DNA of 64,000 nt from Brachionus manjavacas (Eukaryota > Rotifera > Eurotatoria > Ploima > Brachionidae), in NCBI GenBank assembly GCA_019054805.1, contig JAHQIY010000005.1, forward strand, positions 4,757,501 to 4,821,500, given 5' to 3'. The notes under the pieces are model-generated. The model saw only the letters and a list, made by a program, of their open reading frames with translations. It had not been told where the DNA came from and ran no database searches. Made by a program: the position numbers and the translations under genes. Position 1 is the stretch's first letter. Each line of letters begins with the position of its first letter. Shown one piece after another: positions 34,514 to 46,305 of the stretch.

Positions 34514-35075
34514 TCAAAATAAAATAGTTTTAAGATATTAATTGGAAACATTTTCATATTTGAAATTAACTCTTTGGTGAAATAGAATGAGTTTAATTTT
34601 TGTTTGGAAATTTGAAAGAAATATTGAAAATTCTTTTTTAACTTTTAAACAATTCATTTATTTATTTTTTACCGAGTAAATGCTCCTTAAGAATAAAACA
34701 TATGAAAAAACTAAAAATTAAATTTAATTCATATAAAATAAAAAATAATGAATAAAAAGAAAAAAAGATAAATAATTCATTCAGATTAAAGTTTATGTTC
34801 AATCGTTGAAAAACTGGGTCTAGTCGGCTATGTGAACCATTATTCACTTATTATCAGAAAAATTATTGTTCTCAGCTTTTGTGAACTATTGTTTCTTCCT
34901 ATTTTTTGTTCACGTAAAGGTGAACTAAAATAGAGTTAGGTGAACAATTTTTAGATTATTTGAACAAATTGAATAAAGCTATTTAATAGAAAGCCTAATT
35001 TTCGAAACTGATATAAAAAATAGTTAATATTTATTCTGAAGGAGCTCTAGCTCGGTACAGAAAACAAATAAATAA
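34514..35075 (+). repeat. 0.56-kb repeat, copy A, with AAAT-type tail
   Basis: Identical to 37795-38356 (offset 3281 bp) except for two or so substitutions (near 35037 and 35059). It ends GGAGCTCTAGCTCGGTAC followed by AGAAAACAAATAAATAAATA..., a short tandem 3' tail like that of non-LTR or SINE elements. It carries internal GTGAAC/GTTCAC motifs in both orientations. The 61-codon minus frame inside is low-complexity and probably not coding. Confidence 0.8.
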
Positions 35076-36212
35076 ATAAATAAATAATAAATTCGTTTTA
35101 ATTTAGCTAAAAAAATACGGAATTGATCATTCTACTAAAATTAAAAAATTGATTATTATTTTTCTTAAATTTTTTTAATTTTAGCTAAATAATTTATTTT
35201 GCTTGTTTTATGCTACATGACATAAATTCATCTATATCAATTAATATACATATTTTTTAAATTTTAATAGAAATTTTTACTTGATATTTTTATGAGAAAA
35301 TTATGCAATGAAAAAATTGCGATGAAACTTGCTATGAAAAAAATAATTTAAATAATTGCGATGAAAATTATGCTGTGAAAAAAAATTGCTATGAAACGTA
35401 CCAGTGCCTTGGTCATAATACTAAAATATAAAGATAATGTAAGAAATGTCGAAATCCATTTTTAAGGTTGTGAAATTAGCCAACAGTGATAATTTTAAAA
35501 TATTGAAAGGTTGGATTAAATAAAACACTTGATGATTTTAGTGAAGAAAAATTGAACTAAGACAAAATTTTAGTCTGCATGAGAGAAAAATTTATTCTAT
35601 TTTTAATTATGCTTTTAGGCTTGGAGAATAAAATAAACATAATTAGCTGCGCCATATTTGTTTCTAGAAACCAAAGGCAAAAATCATAATATTTCTATAT
35701 TAATACAAGAAAAAAAGTAGAAAAAAAATTCATTTCGAAACCAAAATTCACTACGTCGCGATAATAGCAACACTTACTCAACAACATAAACAATTTTTAT
35801 CCTCTCACCCAAATCCAACTATTCAAAAAGTAAGCTATCCACCCATACAGAATAATTATTAAACCAGCACACACTTCTCCATTTAAACAACATAATTGCT
35901 ATTTTTAATTTTAAGCATTTTCTGTCTATTCTTAAACGATCATCCACATCATCAAATATTTAAAAAGCAAAGTCTAAAAAAAAAATTTCACAAAGTAAAT
36001 TTGAATCAATTTTTATGTCAAAAAACAAAATTTTTATTTTAAGTCTTTAGTCTAAATAAAGAGATGATAAGCGTCAAATTTAGACCCTTTTTCTCAGTAG
36101 CCGATCATTTCTCAATTTGAGTAATTTTTTTCCACCATTCGACTTTTTGTCCCAGTCTCTAATTTCTCTGTCTCTCCGAGTGCACAGCTCATTTAACTTT
36201 GTCTTCTCAAGG
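35076..36212. other. AT-rich spacer with degenerate tandem repeat; promoter side of the acidic gene
   Basis: 35306-35397 holds four or five degenerate copies of a TTGCxATGAAA unit. The rest is featureless. 36080-36212 is the likely 5' UTR of the following gene. Confidence 0.5.
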
Positions 36213-37088
36213 ATGGCACCCGGCTGCTTTGCAACTCCAAGTCAAGAACTCAACGAGTCGGAGTCAATTAGACCGACAGGCAGTGAGAATTTAGATAAAA
36301 ACCTAATTATTTTTACTGGTGATGAAAAAATTAATTTAGAAGAGATACCGTTGCCGGCCGAACCGGCGCCACCACTCTCTCAAATTGTTTTACTCAATCA
36401 CCAATTGAATAAACAACAAAGTGAGACTAAAGTTAACCTTAAGAAAAAAAATTCACCAAAAATTATTTATGACACAGTCGACTCGTTCGAAGTACTCGAG
36501 CAGACCATTCTGAAGCAGAAGCGTCTGGCGCGTCTCAAGAACACGGACTTGAGGCGCAAAATACTGCTAAAGCGCACCTTTGACCTCGTGTGCGAGATTA
36601 TGGACTACGAGAACGGCTTCGAGGCCGACAGTGACGAGGAGAGGCGTGCGTCGGCCGAGCCGCACACCGCGAGCTCGTCCGACTCCAGCTCGGAGTCCGA
36701 CTCTGACGAAGAAAGTGAAAAACATGACCTACTAGAAGAGCCTAGTGTTAAAACAAATTTAACTTTAGTTAAGCTAGACAGTGCCCAAAGCCACAAAGCC
36801 AATGTTTACTTTGACTTGGGCGAAATGGACGAAGAGAACAGGGCGCAAGCTGAGGTGCCCAAAAAGCGTCGCGCCTCGCACAGCGACTCGGACGAGGACT
36901 ATTCGGACGACGAGAGCGAACACTACGCTCTCAAAGAACAGCAATTGAACTCGGTCAACTCAAGCCTGGACTCGCTGGACACTCAGCTAAATCTTTACTC
37001 CGAAAATAGAAAAAAATCCTACAGAAAAAAAAGACGCTGTTGTGATAAAATAGGCGCCAAGAGTCTAAGTATTGCATTAAAAGCTTAA
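36213..37088 (+). CDS. Intronless acidic nuclear-type protein, family not recognised
   Basis: From ATG 36213 (AAGGATGGC context) the frame is open for 291 codons. Upstream codons are also open, but without an earlier ATG. A short N-terminus is followed by a basic helical segment, FEVLEQTILKQKRLARLKN then TDLRRKILLKRTFDLV. Two Ser/Asp/Glu-rich acidic tracts follow (around SSDSSSESDSDEESEK and RRASHSDSDEDYSDDESEHY) with KKRR between them. A basic C-terminal KKSYRKKRRCCDKIG looks like a nuclear signal. GC content is far above the flanks. The 'L-x-x-x-L-R-R-x-x-L' helix is faintly like a SERTA domain, which would suit an intronless acidic transcriptional regulator, but I would not name it. AATAAA lies near 37481-37486. 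The two copies of the 0.56-kb repeat flank it. Confidence 0.75.
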   Translation: MAPGCFATPSQELNESESIRPTGSENLDKNLIIFTGDEKINLEEIPLPAEPAPPLSQIVLLNHQLNKQQSETKVNLKKKNSPKIIYDTVDSFEVLEQTILKQKRLARLKNTDLRRKILLKRTFDLVCEIMDYENGFEADSDEERRASAEPHTASSSDSSSESDSDEESEKHDLLEEPSVKTNLTLVKLDSAQSHKANVYFDLGEMDEENRAQAEVPKKRRASHSDSDEDYSDDESEHYALKEQQLNSVNSSLDSLDTQLNLYSENRKKSYRKKRRCCDKIGAKSLSIALKA

Positions 37089-37704
37089 TCATTTTAGTTT
37101 GCTTTTTTTTTAGTCCGGCTTTCTATTCAAGAATTAGTCACGATAAATCTTGAAGCATGTAAATACTTAAATCATTTCTACATATAAATATTTATTAATT
37201 TGTTTCATAAATATTGGAATCATTTGACGAGCTCGTTTGTTTTCAAGCTTCAATTGGTGCCAAGTCAAACAACTACTTCCAAGTTTAAATTTTTGGTTTA
37301 GACATTTAGCTACGGACCTGTCCTAGAGACGCTCTGGGGCCAAGATAAGTTATTGTTTTTTCTCTCCTCTCTTTTGAGAATATTGTTCACGTTTTAACTT
37401 GTTTTATTATGTATTGTATACATGTTTAAGAATAGTGATTTTAGTTTAACAAACAAAAGCAAATATCTAAATTATTTTTTAATAAATTGTTCAAAAAAAA
37501 TTTTGTTTAATTTAAATTTTTTCTTATCATATTTATTTTTGGAATGATTGTCACACAGTTCAAAGGATATTTATCTGGTGATTTGGAAGAATTTTCAATT
37601 TTTTGCAGCATTGTCATTGTTGGTCATTTTAAATTTGACTATTTGAGATTTCAAATACAGCACTGATTTGAAATAAGAATGATCATTTAATTCCAGAATA
37701 AATT

Positions 37705-37765
37705 TGGTTTAATTTTTTGTGTTTGAATTACAAAATGTATCCAATGTTGAAATAACATTGAAAAA
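37705..37765 (+). repeat. 61-bp terminal inverted repeat, left
   Basis: Starts TGGTTTAATTTTTTGTGTTT. It pairs with 39038-39098 over 61 bp with one mismatch. Confidence 0.85.
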
Positions 37766-37794
37766 GTTCGATTTTTCAAATATTTTTTTCAGTT

Positions 37795-38356
37795 TCAAAA
37801 TAAAATAGTTTTAAGATATTAATTGGAAACATTTTCATATTTGAAATTAACTCTTTGGTGAAATAGAATGAGTTTAATTTTTGTTTGGAAATTTGAAAGA
37901 AATATTGAAAATTCTTTTTTAACTTTTAAACAATTCATTTATTTATTTTTTACCGAGTAAATGCTCCTTAAGAATAAAACATATGAAAAAACTAAAAATT
38001 AAATTTAATTCATATAAAATAAAAAATAATGAATAAAAAGAAAAAAAGATAAATAATTCATTCAGATTAAAGTTTATGTTCAATCGTTGAAAAACTGGGT
38101 CTAGTCGGCTATGTGAACCATTATTCACTTATTATCAGAAAAATTATTGTTCTCAGCTTTTGTGAACTATTGTTTCTTCCTATTTTTTGTTCACGTAAAG
38201 GTGAACTAAAATAGAGTTAGGTGAACAATTTTTAGATTATTTGAACAAATTGAATAAAGCTATTTAATAGAAAGCCTAATTTTCGAAACTGATATAAAAA
38301 ATAGTTAATATTTATTTTGAAGGAGCTCTAGCTCGGTACTGAAAACAAATAAATAA
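37795..38356 (+). repeat. 0.56-kb repeat, copy B
   Basis: Near-identical direct copy of 34514-35075, sitting 30 bp inside the left 61-bp inverted end. Its tail is AAATAAATAAAATAAAATAAT. Confidence 0.8.
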
Positions 38357-38404
38357 AATAAAATAATTTTATTTTTAATTTGAAAGAGCTTAAGAAATTG
38401 CTCT

Positions 38405-38795
38405 GATCATTTGCTCTGATCTGGTTGACTTGGTATTACTCTTTCAACAATTTCAAATACCTAAATGCGCTCTCTTCTTAAATCTTTGACTTTCAGCATA
38501 AAATAATAAAAATTAAAGAAAATTAAAAATAATTTTTCACCCATTAAGTGTTTGATTTTGGGGGACTTAGATTCGTCTATTTCGCAAAATTTACCTACTC
38601 TGCCAAACTTTAAATATTTTGTATAATTATTTTATCTATCTTATTTTATCATTTCATTAACTTTTTCTAAATAGATGAAAAAATTTCAAAATAGGTGAAC
38701 AATTTTTAGATTAGGTCAACTAATAGTTCATAAAACCTGAGAACAAGAATTGTTCCAGTAACAGGTGAACCATAGTTTACCTGAGAGACTAGGCC
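38405..38795. repeat. Mixed repeat block: hAT-remnant 26-mer and a diverged inverted piece of the 0.56-kb repeat
   Basis: About 38413-38438 is the reverse complement of 4691-4716 with one mismatch. 38691-38795 (GGTGAACAATTTTTAG ... CTGAGAACAA ... GGTGAACCATAG ... GACTAGGCCC) is a diverged copy, in reverse orientation, of the 38095-38240 part of copy B. Confidence 0.5.
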
Positions 38796-38796
38796 C

Positions 38797-38989
38797 GAAA
38801 AACTTTGTTTTCTTTTTATAAAATTTTGACTTTAGTGATAATTTACTTTCGTTTGGTACATTTTAACAAATGCTAAATTTACGAAAAATGGAAAACAAAG
38901 CCCAGATATTTTTTTAACAAATATTATCTTTAAGGATAATCATATCACAAACCCAAAGTCAAAATTTATAAAAAAAAAAAAAGTTTTTC
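38797..38989. repeat. Inner inverted repeat
   Basis: 38797-38837 (GAAAAACTTTG...TTTTGACTTTAG) pairs with 38952-38989 (CCAAAGTCAAAATTTATAAA...GTTTTTC) with small gaps. It lies inside the 61-bp inverted ends. Confidence 0.6.
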
Positions 38990-39037
38990 ATGTTTGCAAT
39001 ATTAACTTAAAATTATGATTTTTTTGAAACATCGCAG

Positions 39038-39098
39038 TTTTTCAATGTTATTTCAACATTCGATACATTTTGTAATTCAAACACAAAAAATTAAACCA
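39038..39098 (-). repeat. 61-bp terminal inverted repeat, right
   Basis: Reverse complement of 37705-37765 (60 of 61). Together they bound a 1.39-kb segment with no transposase-like frame, so it is a non-autonomous DNA element or a foldback. Confidence 0.85.
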
Positions 39099-41484
39099 TT
39101 TATATGTCCAAATTTTTTTATTTTGAAATATTTTTAAATTTTCCTTTTAATCCATGCTTGAAAAATAAGACATGCTGAATTTGGTAAATTTTAAATAAAA
39201 CAGTAAATTATTTTTTAGATTGATATATTGCAAACTAAAAAGTATTTAATTTCATCCTTTTTTTCCAAAAAAATTATTTTTGTTCTTACTAAATAGCGTA
39301 AACTGGCATTTTGAGTTTTGGTACAAAAAAAATGTAAAAAATTTCCAAAACTTCTTTCAATTTCGCCAATTTACTGATTCTGCATAATTTTGAAACGAAC
39401 AAGTCAGAAAAAAATTGCATTTGAAAGAAATGGTCGGTGGTTGCTGGTCAAACTATTTGCGTAAAAGAATTTTTTTTATTTTTTGTATATATGCCTTTTA
39501 CAAATGATATAGATTTATGTAATAGCGAAAAGAATTTTTATTGCTTTAGATTCATTTTTTTTCAATAGAACTTAATTTTTAATGTCTTAATTTATTTTGG
39601 TGAAAATCTTTTATTTTTACGTAAAATTCAGTAAAAATCAGTATTTGATTGGCAATCAAAAATAAATCTAACTCTTTGGCGGTCGGCCACGCAAATTGGA
39701 AGATTTAAAAAAAAATTCTGTTGGCCGTATTTTTGGCGGTCCAAAAATTTGACCGCCTGGCCGACCGGACTAATGGCCGCCAAAACCGTCCATGTATTGG
39801 ACCGGCTTGTCTTGACCGTATCAAACACTTCAAAAAAGGCAATTTATAATTTTTATTATTTGTTTAAAAAACTGTTTTTCATAATTTTACTGAAATTTGG
39901 GTAAAATCAAATAAAATCATGTACATTTACCTTATTTACTTTTACTATTTTAAAACAAATTATCGGAACTTTGGTAAATTTACTCAAATTACAGCAAAAA
40001 AATATTTAAAAATCAATTCTATGCATATATTTTTTAGTTGATATTTTCTACTAAAAGTATTAGAGAAAAGTAAATGTCATGAAGATGAATTTTCATTTTT
40101 AATATAAATATTTTTATCATAAAAATTAATTAAATTTAAGTTTAAAAAGACATCATTAAAATAAATAGAGGTTCAAGTCTGCTAAATAGATTCTATTTTT
40201 CCACATTTTGGTCCCTTCTCCGTCTTTTAGTCTTGTCATCACAATTTTACGAGTCTAATTTAATAAATACAAAAATATTCAAAAAACTTTTACTTTGATT
40301 TTAAAATTGGAGGTTTAGTTTTCATTAATAATATTGATAAAAAAACAAAAACTTTTTTTTGTTCGAAATGAACATAATTTAAAACGAAATCAATCAATTT
40401 CTCTTACAAAAAGAAACCAAAAAAATAACTAGAGTCAAAGTTTTGACTTGACTATGACTTTGGACTAACTCTGTAATAATGATGAAACAAATGCCAATCT
40501 GATACAAAATAAAAGTACAAATGATTAAAAAATCAAAAAACTAAAAACCAATATTTTTTATGTCGCAAAATGCTAAAACAAAATTAAAATTACAGATTAG
40601 AATTCAGACTTATTGCAAAAGTATATTTCTTTTGTCACCATGCTAAATATTCATGCGAAAGACTTTAATTAAATTTTTTTGATTTAAGTTATTTAGTTTT
40701 AAAAATTTGATCTTAATTAAATGACAATTTTTAAAATAAAGTGTTTTTGATTAAATTTGATAATATCTCAAAGCTTGTGAAATTCGGTACAAAACTAAAT
40801 TTAAAATCATAAAATTCTCAAACTTTTTTGAAAAGAATGTATAAAAATTTGCAACAAACATTATTACATAAATTGTTAAAGTCTGCTTATTTTCTGCAAA
40901 ATGCTCTAAATTTTTTGTCAAATTTTTCTTGTTAAATTATAATATTAGGTAGCAATGTAATTAATTGAATCAATTTTATCATAAATAGTAAACCTAAAAA
41001 ATTATTAGAAAATTTTTTGTTAATTATAGCCTTTTTAGTTATTATAAGTTATTAATATAAAATCATGATAAAAAAATATTTAGCATAACCAAAAGTTGAT
41101 TTTAATATTTTAATTAGATTTTAAAATTTATTACTTGATGGATTTATTCATAAATTACGACCGATCTTATAATATTGGGAAATTAAAGAATATAAAAATT
41201 AAGTTTTTTGAATTTTGAATTTAAGAATGGAATTGATTTTTAACAAATTTATAAATTATGGATTTTTTTTTCTTGACTTTTTATTTAACTTTCTTTTAAT
41301 AATGATTTCAACGTCTAATGACTAAACCTAGCTAGAATTTTGATTCAATTCTTTTTGAACTAGTCCTTTTAAAGTAAACTTGAGTTAAATTTATTTTCAA
41401 TATTTATTCGCAAAAGAAATGATTTTGTAACAAAAAAATTTTAAATTAAAAAACCTAATCTTAATTTTATTTTATAATCTTAAG
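39099..41484. other. AT-rich spacer with a GC-rich palindromic block at about 39655-39835
   Basis: The block has GGCGGTC/GACCGCC and GGTCGGCC/GGCCGACC pairs. It ends in GTATTGGACCGGCTTGTC, TTGACCGTATC, a motif shared with about 32790-32825. The rest is featureless AT-rich DNA; the final part is the MPPED promoter side. Confidence 0.5.
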
Positions 41485-42654
41485 ATGTTTAAAATGATTT
41501 CAAACCTGTTTCCCGTAATTGTTCCTTGTCTTGATTAAAAATTGAAATTCATAATTTAATTTAAAAATTAGAAAAAAGCAACTAAGTCAGATACACAAGA
41601 AATACAAGTTAATGGAAACACTAACAATCCGGATCAAGCATGGAATAATCTCTCAAGAAAAATAAAAAAAATATCTCGCGACCATATGCCACTCGATCTT
41701 CCAATTTATCCGGATAAAGTTAAATTAATTAAAAAATTAAAAAAAACTAAATTAAAAATTAAAGGTAAGATTTGTGTGCATATCTGATACTCACAATTCG
41801 ATAGAACGCATGAAACATGATATACCATCGGGCGACATTCTAATACATGCTGGAGATTTTACTATGAGCGGATCTATAAGAGAAGTGGAAAAATTTTCCA
41901 AAAACTTGGAAAATTTACAGTCTAAATTTAGTTATATTGTTCTAATTGCGGGGAATCACGAGATTTCATTTGATAAGAATTGTTATAGGTCTGTGGTCTA
42001 AAAGGATTCGAAAATTAATTCTATTATCTAATTTAGAAACACTGTCACCCAAGATCCAAAAAATCTTTTGAAAAATTTTATATATCTAGAGGATAATTTG
42101 GTAGAGTTGTTTGGAATTAAAATATACGGAAGTCCATGGTATTTTTAGTCTAAAGTTTAGTCAAAATAATTGTAAATTTATGTAAAGGCAACCGAAATTC
42201 GGAAATTGGGCTTTTAATTTGAACAGAGGAGAAGAAATTTTGAAAAAATGGAAAAAAATTCCAAACGAATGTGACGTTTTAATTAGTAAGCTAAACTAAT
42301 ATTTCTGATTATATTTTTATTGAGTTAACTAGCTCATGGTCCACCATTGGGCTTTGGTGATATTATAAATGGAGGTTACCATGTAGGGTGTTGTGAATTG
42401 TTGTCTACTATTCGAGAAAGAGTCAAGCCAAAATATCATATATTTGGTCATATTCATGAAGGTTTTTTTTAAGACTTTTTATTATTAAAAAAATTTGAAA
42501 GTTTAAAATAAAATAAGATCCAGGAATATGGACTGATGAACAGACGACTTTTATTAATGCAAGTACCTGTAATCTCAGGTACATGCCTGCAAATCCTCCA
42601 ATTATTTTTGATGTTCCTTTACCAAAAGGACATGAAAAAATGAATACTAATTAA
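41485..42654 (+). CDS. MPPED1/2-type metallophosphoesterase, 7 exons
   Basis: Exons 41485-41514, 41572-41718, 41765-41988, 42037-42138, 42188-42285, 42333-42461, 42518-42654. All phases agree; 288 aa. Metal-binding motifs of the class III cyclic-nucleotide phosphodiesterase-like fold appear in order: VRFVCISDTHN (D-x-H), GDILIHAGDF (GD), LIAGNHE (GNH), HGPPLG (H), FGHIHE (GH-x-H). KIYGSPWQPKFGNWAFNLNR and NASTCNLRYMPANPP are MPPED1/MPPED2 blocks. The GNHE and FGHIHE motifs look intact, so it is probably active. The ATG is preceded directly by CTTAAG, an acceptor-like signal. The first exon codes only ten residues, so its start is the weakest part. It has a convergent paralog at 45354-46305. 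Confidence 0.9.
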
Positions 42655-42721
42655 AACTATTTATTTTCAAATTGAATTTTTACGAATAAAATTTTTATGG
42701 TAATTTGTTGTATCTGTAAAA

Positions 42722-42847
42722 TCAGCATCCGAGTACATAACATTGTTTTTGTCTTCCAAACATATAGGCAATCACGGAAACGATTAAGGCCACGGCAAAA
42801 AATGAGGCGATAATAAAAATTGCAAAAGGATCGCTTCCATTCATCAT
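42722..42847 (-). CDS. Candidate 41-aa single-pass membrane microprotein
   Basis: On the minus strand an ATG at 42847 (a second ATG follows at once) opens 41 codons to a TGA at 42722. A short polar N-terminus (MMNGSD) is followed by one hydrophobic helix of about 24 residues (FAIFIIASFFAVALIVSVIA plus YMF), then GRQKQ and a Cys-containing tail. Positive charges after the helix predict N-out/C-in. GC content is much above the flanks and AATAAA lies on the minus strand at about 42660-42665, some 60 nt beyond the stop. Its 3' end meets that of the MPPED gene tail to tail. No family recognised. Confidence 0.6.
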   Translation of the reverse strand: MMNGSDPFAIFIIASFFAVALIVSVIAYMFGRQKQCYVLGC

Positions 42848-43080
42848 TTTTGACTTTTGATTTAAATAAATTTTACAAATACAAAAATTCTTAAGTTTTC
42901 ATTTGGTTTCTAGGCAAAAGGTCATTTTCAAAATTCTCAACTTGTTGAGCTAAAATTAAGTGGATGACACATTTTATTTGATTAATTCAAGTGCTATTGA
43001 AAGTAAACATTTTTAAATACTTGAATCGATTTTTATTAATAATAAAAATTAATTATGTTAACCTTTAACGTTGAGTTGTA
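42848..43080. other. AT-rich spacer
   Basis: Promoter side of the microprotein; ends at the TA target site of the Tc1-type element. Confidence 0.5.
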
Positions 43081-44237
43081 CAGTATGTATAGAAAATTTA
43101 GAACATTTAAATTTTTTTTTTGCAAGGTTTGTTTCTTGAAAGCCGTGCATTTAAATAAAAAATAAAAAGATATTTTTTTTTTGAAATTTATTTAAAAAAA
43201 AATTTATATCGGAAAAGTACAAAAACTAGGGTTAAAAAATCGAAGTAAGAAAACCGTAAAAAAAAAGGAGTGAAATTTTTAAACAAAAAAATTGTCTACA
43301 AAATTTAGAACATTTATTTTTTAACATTTAAAATGCCCACCCTTAGCTTTAATACACTTAGCGACACGTTTTGGCATAGATTCAATCATGTTTTTTCCTA
43401 CTTCACTAGGAACTTTCAACCATTCATCAAAAAGAACGCTTTTTAAATTCTTTACTGACGTAATTTTTGTATTGACCAATTTGTGGTCAAAATATGACCA
43501 TTCAAATATTTATTAAATTCTCTATTGGATTGAGATCAGGTGACCTTGGACACCAGGGGAGAACTGTTTTTTTTTCTTGAAACCAATCTCGAACGGAATG
43601 AGCAGTATGTGCACTAGCTCCATCCTACTAAAAAAATCCAGTCTTGACTCTGATCAAAAAATATCAATTTGTAGGTAATAAGTTATTTTGCAGAGTGTCC
43701 ATGTACACAAATTGATTAATTCTGCCTGTATAAATGCAGCATCCAGTACCTTTATAATTAATTCATCCCCAATTACCAACCGAACCTCCACCATTTTGTA
43801 ACTTTGGTAAACAAAACTTGGAGTGATACTTTTCGTTTGCAAAACGTTTTACAAACACTCTAGATTTTCTGTTTAATACTTCGAAATTAGACTCGTCACT
43901 AAAAACAACTTTTGACTAGTAATTAACAGTGCATCTTTGTCGTTCTTTGCACCATTTTAGTCTTTTCGATCGATCCAATACAGTCAAAAGAGGTTTTTTT
44001 ATTGCAGTATACGACTGTATTTTTTTGTTTAATTTTATCTGTTTATTTTAAAAATGGGTTCTGGAATGCTCAGAATTTTTTTTTGAACAATCTATATATC
44101 AAAAGAAAGCTAATAAAATTATCTTTAAGATGGTATAGTTAACATTATATGTAAATCGATTTTAATTTTAGATTTTTACACCTTAAAATATTTTTTTAAA
44201 ATTTTTTAGTAATGTTCTAAACTTTCTAGACATACTG
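43081..44237 (-). mobile_element. Tc1/mariner-type DNA transposon with decayed transposase
   Basis: It begins CAGTATGTATAGAAAATTTA, and the right end is its imperfect inverse (TCTAGACATACTG), with about 26 of the first 29 bases paired. Both ends are flanked by TA, the family's target-site duplication. On the minus strand a transposase remnant shows FSDESNFEVLN (second Asp region), QNGGGSVGNWGCISYKGTG (family block 'GGGS.M.WG'), and INQFVYMDTLQNNLLP, then stops and frameshifts. At 1157 bp it is close to the usual length. Confidence 0.88.
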
Positions 44238-44650
44238 TATTTTAGATTGATATTTTTATTCGCTTCGAATAATTTTTCTATGCCAAATAAAAAATCAATA
44301 TTATCGAATCTATTTTAAAACAAATTTTTCATATAATGTAATTTTCTAAACATATTTAAAAAAACTATAACATTTTTCAATTTTTACAAATTTTTTTTTT
44401 TAAATAAAGACAAATTTAAATATGTTGCTGAAAGAAGGGCGCCAAACATTCAAACAGCTGGTCCTTGGGTCATTCAATTAAATTAAATGAACATTTTTTC
44501 TACGTGATATTGAATTAATCATTAAAAATCATTTCTTTAATTTTTCTTTTGGAATCCGAAAATTATCAATTATAAAAGTATCAATGGTCCTGTACCTGAA
44601 AGTTCTTTTCAACTGCCCGAGTATGCTAGTTACTTTGTTGGTCTGAATTT
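44238..44650. other. AT-rich spacer
   Basis: No gene seen. 44420-44470 and 44570-44640 are slightly GC-richer with no open frame. Confidence 0.45.
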
Positions 44651-44660
44651 TTGATGAGTG

Positions 44661-44945
44661 AATAATTTTAAGTTGCCACATAGAGTAAAGAACTTCCTGA
44701 TTCTACTATTTCTATACGAAACTCAGGCCGATTCTCGCAATGGATTTGACTATAAAAAGCTCACTACTAGCTTAATGACTCTTAAAAATTTTCTGAGCTC
44801 AATTTCTTCGCATTTGTCAAAGAATAGGAAAGCCATTATTTATGTCATCACTTATGTGGTCTACTCTTTCTTGAAGATTTATGACAAAAGATTTAATTTA
44901 GGCCAAGCCGCTCTGGTCAAAAGCGTTAAAATTATTTTTTTTTAA
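44661..44945 (+). pseudogene. Coding-like fragment (about 94 codons), no start codon
   Basis: The open frame reads NNFKLPHRVKNFLILLFLYE, TQADSRNGFDYKKLTTSLMT, LKNFLSSISSHLSKNRKAII, YVITYVVYSFLKIYDKRFNL and GQAALVKSVKIIFF, then TAA. Residue use is balanced and the region is GC-richer than its flanks, so it looks like real protein sequence. A TGA precedes it in frame and no ATG starts it. It could be an exon of an unseen gene or an element remnant. No family recognised. Confidence 0.35.
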
Positions 44946-45353
44946 ATGCTCAATCTTAAATCAAAGTTAGTCTTAAATCTATGATATTTTTATTCATTCC
45001 CTGTTTTTTTTTTAATTAAATAAAATATAATAATAATTTTTAACAAGTTTCTTGTGAAAAAATTAAATCATCAGGTAAAATTAGTGAAAAAATCAGAAAT
45101 TAAAGTTTTTAAAAATTAATACAGTCAAAATGTTAGTAAATAGTTTCCAAATATTAATCTTGGGAATATTTTTTTCTACATTTTTTGGTTTTCAATCATC
45201 AATAAAATTGAAATTTTCTTTAACTTTAGCTATTTTGATTATTTAATTTTTTATAAAGATTTTCAAAAAAAAATTAAAAAGGCTTTAAAAAAAGAATTTA
45301 ATCTTTAATTTTTGAAAGCTAAAATTTATATTTAAGATCTCTAAAATAATTTA

Positions 45354-46305
45354 TTATTCATTTTTGCTTATTAAATCCTTTTTCGTCTTATTCTCGGGTA
45401 TTTCAAAATCAAACAGTATCGGATCATAAACAGCTTTGTATTCACGGTTGCAAATCGAAGCATTGATAAAACATGTTTCTCCATTAGTCCATATTCCATG
45501 ATCTTAGAAAATTAATCTTTTTTCCTTTATAAACTTTGAATTTGTATTACCTTCGTGTATATGGCCAAATACATGAAGTCTAGGCTTTACTCTTTGTATT
45601 ACAGTACTTAAAAGTTCCACACATCCAACATGCCTAACTCCGATTTTGTCACCAAATCCTAATTTGTATTTTAAAATTGGTAATCGAAATAAAAATGAAA
45701 TAGGAAAAATACCCAATGGAGGTCCATGAGTTATGAGTATGTCGGTATCATCCGGAATTTGATTCCATTTCTCTAATAGTTGTTCTCCTCTTTCTAATTG
45801 AAAAGCGTTTTCACAATGAACTGGCTGCCATGGTGACCCATAGATTTTTAGGCCGAAAAGTTCAATAGTCCTATCTTGCAGATAAATGCAATTTTTTGAA
45901 ATCTGATCAACATATTTTATAAAATCTTTTTTATAATATTTTGGATCAAAATAGTGATCATGATTTCCGGCAATAATGATCTTATACTTGACATGTTTTA
46001 AATTGGCTAAAAAATCCGAAAATTTATTTAATTCAGAGATGTTTCCGAAGCGTAAAAAATCTCCGGCGTGAATTAGAATATCAGCAGGAGGAATCAACTT
46101 GGGAAAATGAGCGTGTGTGTCCGAAATGCAAACGATTCGAATCTAATTGAAAAATTTATTTGACAAAATTTCTATTTTTGAAGAATACTTTTTTTGGATC
46201 AATTGAAGTCTCTAGAGGTAACTTTTGAACACCATTTTTTTCTAATTTAAAAGATTTCAAAGCTCTGTTGGGGTCATTCGAAAATTCATGTACACTTATT
46301 TTCAT
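45354..46305 (-). CDS. MPPED1/2-type metallophosphoesterase, 3-exon paralog
   Basis: Exons 46305-46189, 46142-45551, 45502-45354 on the minus strand. Phases agree; 285 aa. The same motif set: IRIVCISDTHAHFPK, ADILIHAGDFLRFG, IAGNHDHYFDP (GNHD), SPWQPVHCENAFQLERGEQL, ILITHGPPLGI, VFGHIHEG, then CFINASICNREYKAVYDP. Overall order is as in MPPED1/MPPED2. It differs from the plus-strand paralog in exon count (3 against 7) and in the segment around VQRVKPRLHVFGHIHE. The GDF, GNHD, HGPP and GHIH residues are intact. TTCAAG directly before the ATG is again acceptor-like. Probably an old tandem-inverted duplicate. Confidence 0.9.

Noticed and set aside
34662..34847. 61-codon frame repeated identically at 37943-38128
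   Set aside because: Identity is explained by the 0.56-kb DNA repeat. The frame is Phe/Ser/Leu-rich with no conserved protein feature.
41719..41764. Apparent frameshift in the first MPPED gene
   Set aside because: A 46-bp GT...AG intron (41719-41764) restores the frame exactly and gives VRFVCISDTH, so no lesion is needed.
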